From Posidoniimonas polymericola (GTDB lineage: Bacteria; Planctomycetota; Planctomycetia; Pirellulales; Lacipirellulaceae): a stretch of 64,000 nt of DNA. Shown here piece by piece: positions 8,749 to 16,218 of this stretch. The translations under genes were made by a program, and so were the position numbers. The stretch's first letter is position 1; the number at the start of each line of letters is the position of its first letter. Location of the stretch: positions 700,744-764,743 of the forward strand of contig NZ_SJPO01000002.1 of NCBI RefSeq assembly GCF_007859935.1, in the 5' to 3' direction. The notes under the pieces were generated by a model. It was not told where the DNA came from and searched no databases. It was given only the letters and a program-made list of their open reading frames with translations.

Positions 8749-9705
8749 ATGCCACCCACGCCTGAAAACCCTGCGATCGACTGCTGGTACCTCACCGGCG
8801 AGACCGCCGTCGGCAAGACCGCCGTGGCGATGGAGCTCGCCAAGCGGTTGGACGCCGAACTGCTGTCGCTCGACTCGATGGCCGTGTACCGCGGCATGGA
8901 CATCGGCACCGCCAAGCCGCCGCTTAAGCTGCGGCAGACCGTGCCGCACCACCTGGTCGACGTCGTCGACCCGGACGAGGACTTCAGCGTCGCGCAGTAC
9001 CGCGAGCTGGCGTTCGCCGCGATCGCCGGCATCCGCGAGCGGGGCCGCCAGCCGGTGTTTGTGGGCGGCACGCCGCTGTACCTCAAGTGCCTGCTGCGGG
9101 GCTTCTTCGACGGCCCCCCCGCCGACTGGGACCTGCGGAACGAGATCCTCGCCGAGCTCGAGACCGTCGGCTCCGAGGCCCTGCACGCCCGGCTCACCCA
9201 GGTCGACCCGGTGGCGGCGTCGCTGATCCACCTGAATGACACCCGGCGGATCGTCCGCGCGCTGGAGGTGTACCGCTCGACCGGCGAACCGATCAGCCAC
9301 CAGCAGATGGAGTTCGAGGACGGCCTGCCCGCCAAAGACTGCAAGGTCTACGTGCTCCGCCGCGACCGCGAAGAGCAGCGCGAGCGGATCGAGCGTCGCG
9401 TCGACCAGATGTTCGAAGACGGCCTGGTCGACGAGGTCCGCGGGCTGATCGACTCCGGCAAGCAGCTCGGCCGCACCGCCCGCCAGGCGGTCGGCTACTG
9501 CGAGGTAATCGACTACCTCAGCGGCGACTCGACGCTGGAGCAAGCAGTCGAGACCATCAAGGCCCGCACGCGGCGGTTCGCCAAACGCCAGCGCACCTGG
9601 TTCCGCGGCCTGAGCGAGTGCCGCTTCCTCGACATCGGCCCGGACGACAGCCCGGCGGCGATCGCGGAGCGGATTGTGGGCGACCCCGACGCGGGGCTGT
9701 CATAG
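8749..9705 (+). CDS. miaA: tRNA dimethylallyltransferase (MiaA)
   Basis: ATG at 8749 gives 318 residues, the usual MiaA size; an in-frame upstream extension runs through the repeat region and is not supported. The enzyme transfers a dimethylallyl group to A37 of tRNAs reading UNN codons. The P-loop is GETAVGKT (residues 17-24), with Glu where most members have Pro. Other signatures are LLSLDSMAVYRGMDIGTAKP, HHLVDVVDPDEDFSVAQYR, PVFVGGTPLYLKCLLRG, DTRRIVRALEVYRSTG and the C-terminal KARTRRFAKRQRTWFRG. It stands alone, divergent from hisE-hisG. Confidence 0.96.
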   Translation: MPPTPENPAIDCWYLTGETAVGKTAVAMELAKRLDAELLSLDSMAVYRGMDIGTAKPPLKLRQTVPHHLVDVVDPDEDFSVAQYRELAFAAIAGIRERGRQPVFVGGTPLYLKCLLRGFFDGPPADWDLRNEILAELETVGSEALHARLTQVDPVAASLIHLNDTRRIVRALEVYRSTGEPISHQQMEFEDGLPAKDCKVYVLRRDREEQRERIERRVDQMFEDGLVDEVRGLIDSGKQLGRTARQAVGYCEVIDYLSGDSTLEQAVETIKARTRRFAKRQRTWFRGLSECRFLDIGPDDSPAAIAERIVGDPDAGLS

Positions 9706-9809
9706 TGGCACGACGCTCCGCGTCGTGAATTAGAGAGATGGCCTGCGGGTTTAAACCTCGGAGCGCTGGCGGACTCGGTTCGACGCCACTCGGAGAGTGG
9801 CGCCACTAT
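9702..9809. repeat. Nested hairpins downstream of miaA
   Basis: Outer arms ATAGTGGC (9702-9709) and GCCACTAT (9802-9809) enclose a perfect 8-base hairpin CACGACGC-TCC-GCGTCGTG at 9709-9727 and a 12-base palindrome AGTGGCGCCACT at 9796-9807. There is no U-tract, so termination between the convergent miaA and the 9826 gene is only a possibility. It looks like a dispersed intergenic repeat. Confidence 0.6.
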
Positions 9810-9825
9810 CGGGCTTGTGCGTTCT

Positions 9826-10410
9826 CTAGAACAGCAGCCCTATGACAATGAAGCCCACCATCAGCAGCAGCAAGAACGCGACAATCTTTACTTCGGTCGA
9901 GGTGCTCGGCTTGAGGTAGGGGGTTGCGGCGATGACTTCGCGGTAATGGCGAGAGAACAGGAACTTCGCCCGCTTGCCGGTCAGCTGCCAGAGGGCGTAC
10001 CCGAAGTGGATCGCGAAGATTGGGTTCAGCGTGTAAAGCGAGACCACCAATCCGACGGCGTGCAGCCCATTTGCCGCCAGACGCGTCGGCTCACCCCGCA
10101 GCCCATGCAGTCCGATGGCGAGTCCCCAGAGCACGACCGGTGTGAGCAGGTAGCTGGCGATGCCAAGCGTCACGAAGGTGTTGGACGCGGGCGCCGTGCG
10201 GGAACCCCACTCGGACGCCATGAAACCGCCGACCACGACCGTCAGCATCGTCGCTGCGATCGCCAGCAACAGGTACAGCGTGCCGAGCGACCGCACCGCC
10301 GACTCGTGCTGCAGGTGCGCACGCCGCACAGCGTCGGCCGAACCCGGCGCAGACGCCGATTGCGGTTCGTCGACTTCAACGGGCGATGCGTAGGGGTTCT
10401 CGTCGGGCAC
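9826..10410 (-). CDS. NPYASP-headed membrane protein, paralogue 1
   Basis: GTG at 10410 starts MPDENPYASPVEVDEP, 194 residues. The N-terminal NPYASP motif is common in planctomycete membrane proteins of unknown function. The layout is a soluble head with the helix RRAHLQHESAVRSLGTLYLL, four membrane segments (about 43-65, 82-105, 112-130, 175-194), and a conserved cytoplasmic loop GKRAKFLFSRHYREVIAATPYLK. It is one of three tandem paralogues sharing head, loop and final helix. The start lies 3 bases after the outer stop of paralogue 2, so they form one transcription unit. Function unknown. Confidence 0.75.
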   Translation of the reverse strand: MPDENPYASPVEVDEPQSASAPGSADAVRRAHLQHESAVRSLGTLYLLLAIAATMLTVVVGGFMASEWGSRTAPASNTFVTLGIASYLLTPVVLWGLAIGLHGLRGEPTRLAANGLHAVGLVVSLYTLNPIFAIHFGYALWQLTGKRAKFLFSRHYREVIAATPYLKPSTSTEVKIVAFLLLLMVGFIVIGLLF

Positions 10411-10413
10411 GCG

Positions 10414-11007
10414 TCAACCGCCGGCCACGGCGGCGATGAATCCTACTACGACCAGGGCGATCAGAATCGCCAACAAGATCCACACCACCATCGAAGTCTT
10501 GTACCTGATGTGCGGCGTGGCGGCGATGATGTCCTTGTACTCGGGCGAGAAGATCTACTTTGCTTTGCGTCCCGCCACGAGCCAAAGGATGTAGCCGTTG
10601 ATGAGGGTGCCAAATGGAAACCCAAGCAGGCCGATCGCACTCAGGATGATGGTCCAGAAGCGCACCGCTGGGTTCAAGCGACGGAGCCCTAGACCGATCC
10701 ACCAAAACGCCGCGGTCATGGCGACGTAGAAAAATGAGGTAATCCCAACGAATGCACCATCGCCACTGACGACGTCTGCGGAGGCCACGGCGAACAAGAG
10801 CGTCAGCAAGGTGGTGGCAATTGCGAGCGTCATGACTAGTGCGCCCAACAAGTACAGAGAGCCAATCGACTTTATCGACGCCTCGCGCGAGAGGTTGTCG
10901 CGGCGGATCTGCTCTAACGCGCCGTCAGCCGTCACGACGGGGGCCGACGCTGATTCCTCCGCCAGCGGAGAAGCGAAGGGATTCACGTGTTCTTGTTCTG
11001 CTTCCAT
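10414..11007 (-). pseudogene. NPFASP-headed membrane protein, paralogue 2, interrupted by in-frame TAG
   Basis: ATG at 11007 (MEAEQEHVNPFASP) follows a CGGAG ribosome site shared with paralogue 3. The frame stops at TAG 10557-10555 after 150 residues, ending LVAGRKAK. Beyond this TAG the same frame continues for 46 codons to TGA at 10416-10414 and encodes IFSPEYKDIIAATPHIRYKT plus a hydrophobic helix. That is exactly the loop and last membrane segment of paralogues 1 and 3. They have Phe or Tyr where this copy has TAG, so a single base change (TAC or TAT to TAG) explains it. The truncated form may still be made without its last helix. A sequencing error is the other explanation. Confidence 0.75.
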
Positions 11008-11109
11008 CGAGGCTCCGATAAGATTCGCCAACCCGTACGCGACACAGCAAAGTTAGCCAACCTATTCGGCGATTGCAACGCTGCGTGGGCGGCCTTCGGC
11101 GGATAGCAC

Positions 11110-11697
11110 TCAACGAACGCCTGGAATCATCATCGCGAAAAGCACTCCGATGATGAGGATCGCCAGCAGTATCCAGCTGACGGCCGAGGTCTTGTAGCGG
11201 ACGTGCGGCGTGGCGGCGATGACGTGCTTGTATTCGGGGGTGAAGATGTAGCTGGCCTTCTTGCCGAGCAGGCACCACAAGCCGCTCATGCTGATGAGCA
11301 GCGTTATCGGGTTGAACATCGGCGCCGAGGCAAGCAGCCAGATCACGCTAAGCACGATACCGGGGATCCTCGCCGACGAGCTCAATCCACGGAGCCCGAT
11401 GCCTACCCAAACCGTGACCGCTAGGAACGCCAGGTAAACCAGGACCAGCAGCAGCTCGATGACGCCAGTCGTGATTAGCAGATCGAGGAAGGCGACCGCG
11501 AGGGCGAGCAGCCCGATTCCGAGCACGCCGACCAAGTAACAGACCAGACCGAGCGACTCGATGGTCGCCTCGCGGGACAAGTGGGTCCGCCGGATCCGCT
11601 CGAGGTGAGCGATATCCAAAGGCACATCGGGCCCGGCAGCCACGTCTTCCGCCAGCGGGGAAGCATACGGATTAACGCGCCCGTCGTCCCCTTCCAT
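11110..11697 (-). CDS. NPYASP-headed membrane protein, paralogue 3
   Basis: A 195-residue protein starting MEGDDGRVNPYASPLAED. It shares with its two downstream neighbours the NPYASP head, a helix RIRRTHLSREATIESLGLV, about four membrane segments, and the loop GKKASYIFTPEYKHVIAATPHVRYKTS before a final helix. It is the copy most similar to paralogue 2 (the heads align as NPxASPLAE; the loops as IFxPEYKxxIAATPHxRYKTS). The start is 20 bases downstream of the prenyl synthase stop, so it is likely read from the moaC-prenyl synthase transcript. The role is unknown. Confidence 0.78.
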   Translation of the reverse strand: MEGDDGRVNPYASPLAEDVAAGPDVPLDIAHLERIRRTHLSREATIESLGLVCYLVGVLGIGLLALAVAFLDLLITTGVIELLLVLVYLAFLAVTVWVGIGLRGLSSSARIPGIVLSVIWLLASAPMFNPITLLISMSGLWCLLGKKASYIFTPEYKHVIAATPHVRYKTSAVSWILLAILIIGVLFAMMIPGVR

Positions 11698-11717
11698 CGA
11701 CGCTCCGGTAGTTCGAT

Positions 11718-12713
11718 CTAACTCGTCCGCGCCGCCGCAAAGTTGGCCAGCCCAACCAGCGACTCGAGGGCCGGGTTGGCGGGCAACTCGGCCAGGTCGG
11801 CCGCGGCGCGGCGGGCGTAGTTGGTCGCCATCCGGTTGGCGTAGTCGAGCGAGCCCAGCAGCTTGACCTGCGCACGGATCCGCTCGAGGTCGGCCGACTC
11901 CAAGAGGTCGACGAAGTTGGCCCGCGGGCCGTTGACCAGCGCGTCACGGGCGTGGATCAAGGGGAGCGTCATCTTCCGCTTGGCGAGGTCGGCGCCGGTG
12001 GTCTTGCCGGTCGCCTTCTCGTCGGACATCAGGTCCAGCAGGTCGTCGGCGATCTGGAAAGCGATGCCGAGGTTCCGCCCGAACGAAGCCAGCCGCTCGA
12101 TCGTGGCGTCGTCGGCGCCGGACTGGCGGGCGCCCAGCTCGCAGCAGCAGGCGCACAGCTCGGCGGTCTTGGCGGTGATGATCGCCAGGTAATCTGCTTG
12201 GCTGAGCCCGAAGTCGCCCTCGGAGAGGGTCTGCTGCATCTCGCCCTCGCAGACCACGTTGGTCGCGCGGCCGATGGTCTGGCACGCCTCGGCCGATCCG
12301 GTGGTGCTGGCCAGGTAGAACGAGTGCGAGAACAGGAAGTCGCCCAGGAGGACGCTGGTCTCGTTGTTCCAGCGGGCGTTGACTGTGTCCTCGTGACGGC
12401 GGAGCTGGGCCTCGTCGAGGACGTCGTCGTGGACGAGCGTGGCGGTGTGGATCATCTCGACCACGGCGGCGAGCGTCAGGTGCTCGTCGCTAAGTTCTCC
12501 GGTCGCCTGGCCGGCCAGCAGCACCAGCGCGGGCCGCAGCCGCTTGCCGCCAAGCCGGTAGCCGTGCCGCACGACCTCGTCGACCTGGGGGACGCGGCTG
12601 TGCAGTTCCGACTGCAGACGCTGCTCGACCGCGGACAGGTCGTCGGCGATGCAAGAGAGCAGCTGTCGGAGCTTGGGGCTGCCCTCGACGAGCGTTTGGT
12701 CTGCCTGACTCAT
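11718..12713 (-). CDS. Polyprenyl diphosphate synthase (trans, long chain)
   Basis: A 331-residue all-alpha isoprenyl synthase. The first aspartate-rich motif is HDDVLDE (residues 95-101) and the second is IADDLLD (221-227). GGKRLRPALVLL (55-66) provides the diphosphate-binding lysine and arginines. It condenses IPP onto an allylic diphosphate to make the side chain for menaquinone or a similar quinone. Chain length cannot be read reliably from the residues before the first motif. It lies 15 bases after moaC and is followed 20 bases on by the NPYASP paralogues. The gene dxr, which supplies IPP, is at 41.6 kb. Confidence 0.93.
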   Translation of the reverse strand: MSQADQTLVEGSPKLRQLLSCIADDLSAVEQRLQSELHSRVPQVDEVVRHGYRLGGKRLRPALVLLAGQATGELSDEHLTLAAVVEMIHTATLVHDDVLDEAQLRRHEDTVNARWNNETSVLLGDFLFSHSFYLASTTGSAEACQTIGRATNVVCEGEMQQTLSEGDFGLSQADYLAIITAKTAELCACCCELGARQSGADDATIERLASFGRNLGIAFQIADDLLDLMSDEKATGKTTGADLAKRKMTLPLIHARDALVNGPRANFVDLLESADLERIRAQVKLLGSLDYANRMATNYARRAAADLAELPANPALESLVGLANFAAARTS

Positions 12714-12728
12714 TTGTGGGTTGGGTCC

Positions 12729-13238
12729 TTAATCGGAATCGCTCGAGGGGTCGTCGCCGTTGTCAGAACGCTGCCAGGTCCCGCTGCGGCCGCCGGCCTT
12801 CTCTTCTAGTTGCACGGGACCAATCACGATGCCGCGGTCGACCGCCTTGCACATATCGTAAACCGTCAGGGCCGCGGTCGTCACGGCAGTGAGGGCCTCC
12901 ATCTCGACGCCGGTCTTGCCGGTGACCCGCGCCGTCGACTCGATCCGCAACGTGGTGGCCGCCTCGAATTCGAAGTCGACCGATACCGATTCTAGCGGCA
13001 ACGAGTGGCACAACGGGATCAGCTCGTCGGTCCGCTTGGCCGCCATCACCCCCGCCAGCCGCGCAACCTGCAGCACGTCGCCCTTCGGGCCGCCACCGTC
13101 CTGAATCAATTCAAGAGTCGATGCGGCCATCGTGAGCCGGGCCGAGGCGCGGGCCATCCGATGGGTCGACGGCTTTTCGCCGACGTCCACCATCCGGGCG
13201 GCGCCCGATTCGTCGAGGTGCGTGAGTCGCTCTGCCAA
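12729..13238 (-). CDS. moaC: Cyclic pyranopterin monophosphate synthase (MoaC)
   Basis: MoaC converts the 3',8-cyclo-GTP intermediate to cPMP in molybdenum cofactor synthesis. Family hallmarks are LTHLDESGAARMVDVGEKPSTHR at the N-terminus, KGDVLQVARLAGVMAAKRT, DELIPLCHSLPLESVSVDF and VEMEALTAVTTAALTVYDMCK. The start is TTG at 13238; conserved sequence begins before the first internal ATG (13193), so that ATG is too late. A 16-base tandem duplication (TTGGCAGAGCGAC at 13226-13238 and 13242-13254) copies the start region. The last 20 residues are acidic and family-atypical. No other Mo cofactor gene is in view. Confidence 0.95.
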   Translation of the reverse strand: MAERLTHLDESGAARMVDVGEKPSTHRMARASARLTMAASTLELIQDGGGPKGDVLQVARLAGVMAAKRTDELIPLCHSLPLESVSVDFEFEAATTLRIESTARVTGKTGVEMEALTAVTTAALTVYDMCKAVDRGIVIGPVQLEEKAGGRSGTWQRSDNGDDPSSDSD

Positions 13239-13476
13239 GGGGTCGCTCTGCCAAAGGAAACACGCCCGGTGAGGAGCGTGCTGCCGTAGGTGATTCTAGA
13301 GGGTGCGTATGCGAGGGCGTAGAGGCATTGGGCCGCGAGAGGTTCGGTGTGACACTTTGACGCAGCGGCCGCTGGGGGGATCTTAACCTGTTTGGTCTCC
13401 GCGGGTTAGGGGCTACGCGGGCCAATCGTGGCGACGCAAGTGGCGACCGCCCAGACGCCGCCCTTATAATCGCCGC

Positions 13477-15972
13477 ATGAAATGGCTCCCCCAATGCTTC
13501 TTCTCAGCGGCGCTGGCCTACGGGTTGGCGGTGGTAGTTCCCGCCCCCGCCGCGCCCGCCCGGGACGGTGACGCCAACGCCGACCTACTGCGGGACGTGC
13601 TCGTGCGGCCCGGTTACGAGCTGCAGCTGGTACACCGCGTCGACCCCAAGGCCGAGGGCTCGTGGGTCTCGCTCACGGCGGTCGGCGACGGGCGGCTGGT
13701 CGCGTCGGCGCAGTTTGGCAGGCTGTTCGTGATCACGCCGGGCGACGGCCCAGACGACACCGTGGTCAAGCGGCTGCCCGTCGACCTCGGCATGGCGCAG
13801 GGGCTGTGTGTCGTGCAGGGCGACCTGTACGTGATGGTCAACGCCCAAGGCCCGCGGCCGGCGGGCCTGTACCGCTGCCGCGACACTGACGGCGACCAAC
13901 TGTGGGACCAGGTGGAGCTGCTCCGCGAGCTCGGCTCCAGCGGCGAGCACGGGCCGCATGCGGTGGTCCCCTCGCCCAGCGGCGAGTCGCTGTACGTGGC
14001 GTGCGGCAACGTCACCAAGCCGACCGAGTTCGCCTGGAGCCGCGTTCCCACCGCGTGGGGGGATGACTCCATCCTGCCGCGGATCGACGACCCGCTGCGG
14101 AGCTTCTCCAACCTCCGCGAGCCCGGCGGCTGGATCGCCGAGGTGAGCCTCGACGGCAAGGACTGGCGGCTGCACGCGGCCGGCTTCCGCAACCAATACG
14201 ACATCGCCTTCAACCGCTGGGGCGACCTGTTCACGTTCGACTCCGACAACGAGTACGACATTGACGCGCCGTGGTACCGCCCGACGCGGGTCTGTCACGT
14301 CGCGAGCGGCGGGGAGTTCGGCTGGCGGCACGGCACCGGCAAGTGGCCGCCCTACTACGAGGACAGCGTCGGGCCGCTGCTAGAGATCGGCCCCGGCTCG
14401 CCAACCGGCGTCGAGTTCGGGTACGCGACCGACTTTCCTGCCGCTGACCAGCGGGCGCTGTTTGTCGGCGATTGGAGCCACGGCCGGGTGTTCATGGTCG
14501 ACCTCGATTTGGAGGGGGGCGGCTACCGCGCCTCGGTCAAGCCGTTCCTGTCGGCGTCGCCGCTGCCGGTGACCGACCTGGCCGCCAACTTCCAGGACGG
14601 CGCCCTGTACCTAACGACCGGCGGCCGCCGGGTCGGTTCCGCGTTGTGGCGGGTGGTTTACGTCGGCTTCGAGAACCCCGCCGACGAGCCGGCGCCGATC
14701 CCGCCGGCGCCGCTGCCCGAGGAGGACCTCAACAAGCTGCGCCGCGAGATCGAGTACTACCACACCGAGGCGGGGGCCGCCGATCCCGTGGCGCTCGACA
14801 ATGTCTGGCCCTACCTCGGCCACGACGACCGCCACGTCCGCTACGCGGCCCGCGTCGCGGTCGAGCTGCAGCCGGCCGACCGCTGGCTGCAGCGCGCCTA
14901 CGCCGAGGCCGACCCGCGGGCGCGGCCCTACGCGCTGCTGGCCGCCACCCGCCACCAATCGCAGGACCCGCCGCACGACTTGTACGAGGCGTTCCGCGAC
15001 ACCGACTTCGCCGGGCTGACCGCCGAGGGGAAGCTCGCCTACCTGCGGGCGGTGGGCGTGTCGCACCTGCGGTACGAGTCGCCCGAGCTGCCGACCCGCC
15101 GGGCGATCGTGGCAAAGTTCGCCGAGGCGTTGCCTAGTGGCGAGACCATCTTCGACCGCGAGCTGGCCGCGTTCCTGTTGGCGGTCGGCTACCCCGACGC
15201 GACCGCCACAGCCGTACGGTTAATGGAGGACGCCCCGCTGGCGAGCGAGCGGCTGTACTACGCCCTCGCGCTGTGCGAAACCAGGCAGGGCTGGACGCCC
15301 GAGCTGCGGCGCACGTACTACCAGATGCTGGGCCAGATCCTGGCCGGCTCGCGTGACCGCTCGATGCAGGCCTACGCCGAACGCATCGCCGCACGCGCCG
15401 ACGAGCAGCTCACTGATGAAGAGCGGACCACGGCCGCCGATCTGATCGCCCAACGGGACGAGCAACGAGCGTCGCCTGCCGGGGCGACCCCCCCACGCCC
15501 ATTAGTACGCGAGTGGAACATCGACCAGGTCGTCGACGCCGCCAACCAGCAGGGGGGCGATCCCACCCGGGGCCGCCGGTTGTTCGCCGAGGCCCAGTGC
15601 TTCACCTGCCACCGCTTCCGCGGCGAGGGGGGCGCGGTCGGCCCCGACCTGACCGCCGTCGGCCGCCGCTTCGCGGTGCGGGACATCGCCACGGCGCTGG
15701 TTGACCCCAATGCCACGATCTCCGACCAGTACCGGCAGACCGTGTTCGAGATCGACGGCCGCACGATCGTCGGCCGCGTGGTGAACCTGAACAAGCAAGA
15801 GATCTCGATCGCCACCGACTTCACCGACCCCAAGCACTACCAGACTTTCGACGCCGACGACATCGAGGACCAGTTCCCGTCCAACGCGTCGCCGATGCCA
15901 GCGGGGCTGCTGAATGTGCTGGACGAGGACGAGCTCCTCGATCTGATGGCGTACCTGTTGTCGACGGAGTGA
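13477..15972 (+). CDS. PVC-type secreted dehydrogenase/cytochrome with C-terminal heme-binding domain
   Basis: An 831-residue exported protein with a signal peptide at residues 1-26. Residues 40-400 form a six-bladed propeller like the PVC membrane-bound dehydrogenases (FRNQYDIAFNRWGDLFTFDSDNEYD and GGEFGWRHGTGKWPPYYEDSVGP are typical). A helical HEAT-like section occupies about 410-660. The last 135 residues are the planctomycete putative heme-binding domain: one CxxCH (CFTCHRFRGEGGAVGPDLTAVG), then DPNATISDQYRQTVFEIDGRTIVGRV and an ending DLMAYLLSTE. Probable role is periplasmic oxidation with electron transfer to the heme; the substrate is unknown. Confidence 0.9.
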   Translation: MKWLPQCFFSAALAYGLAVVVPAPAAPARDGDANADLLRDVLVRPGYELQLVHRVDPKAEGSWVSLTAVGDGRLVASAQFGRLFVITPGDGPDDTVVKRLPVDLGMAQGLCVVQGDLYVMVNAQGPRPAGLYRCRDTDGDQLWDQVELLRELGSSGEHGPHAVVPSPSGESLYVACGNVTKPTEFAWSRVPTAWGDDSILPRIDDPLRSFSNLREPGGWIAEVSLDGKDWRLHAAGFRNQYDIAFNRWGDLFTFDSDNEYDIDAPWYRPTRVCHVASGGEFGWRHGTGKWPPYYEDSVGPLLEIGPGSPTGVEFGYATDFPAADQRALFVGDWSHGRVFMVDLDLEGGGYRASVKPFLSASPLPVTDLAANFQDGALYLTTGGRRVGSALWRVVYVGFENPADEPAPIPPAPLPEEDLNKLRREIEYYHTEAGAADPVALDNVWPYLGHDDRHVRYAARVAVELQPADRWLQRAYAEADPRARPYALLAATRHQSQDPPHDLYEAFRDTDFAGLTAEGKLAYLRAVGVSHLRYESPELPTRRAIVAKFAEALPSGETIFDRELAAFLLAVGYPDATATAVRLMEDAPLASERLYYALALCETRQGWTPELRRTYYQMLGQILAGSRDRSMQAYAERIAARADEQLTDEERTTAADLIAQRDEQRASPAGATPPRPLVREWNIDQVVDAANQQGGDPTRGRRLFAEAQCFTCHRFRGEGGAVGPDLTAVGRRFAVRDIATALVDPNATISDQYRQTVFEIDGRTIVGRVVNLNKQEISIATDFTDPKHYQTFDADDIEDQFPSNASPMPAGLLNVLDEDELLDLMAYLLSTE

Positions 15973-15988
15973 GCTTGGCGTGCGGCGA

Positions 15989-16074
15989 GTCGAAAAGGGG
16001 GACTGGCTCGCCGCTTGGAAGCGATTGGCGCCGATGTGCAAGAACGCCGCGTCGTGCCTGTCCCCGTTTTCGAC
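15989..16074. repeat. Imperfect palindrome, GGGGACTGGC family, copy 2
   Basis: The left arm GTCGAAAAGGGGGACTGGC and the right arm read in reverse, GTCGAAAACGGGGACAGGC, match at 17 of 19 bases. The arms flank a 48-base centre. It starts 16 bases after the stop of the PVC dehydrogenase. Confidence 0.8.
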
Positions 16075-16092
16075 GGACCACTACGCTGGTCC

Positions 16093-16183
16093 GCTTGAAA
16101 TGGGGACTGGCACTCAACCGCAGTCAGGTTAGCGCCGGAGGCAATCATTGTCAGGCGGTTGAGAGCCAGTCCCCAATTCAAGC
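16093..16183. repeat. Imperfect palindrome, GGGGACTGGC family, copy 3
   Basis: The left arm begins GCTTGAAATGGGGACTGGCA and the right arm, reversed, GCTTGAATTGGGGACTGGCT; both continue with CTCAACCG. That is 26 of 28 positions, and both mismatches are A against T. It lies 18 bases after copy 2, so the two stand side by side between convergent genes. Confidence 0.8.
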
Positions 16184-16218
16184 TCGCCGACCGCAGGGCT
16201 GGTCTAGGCTTGACCTGG

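Noticed and set aside
10414..10560. TAG codon as pyrrolysine or a programmed readthrough site
   Set aside because: Paralogues have ordinary Phe or Tyr there, no stem-loop or pyrrolysine system is visible, and planctomycetes are not known for it. Mutation or read error is simpler.
15989..16183. A CRISPR array or attachment-site pair
   Set aside because: There are only two palindromes here, with unrelated centres, and no cas gene or integrase.
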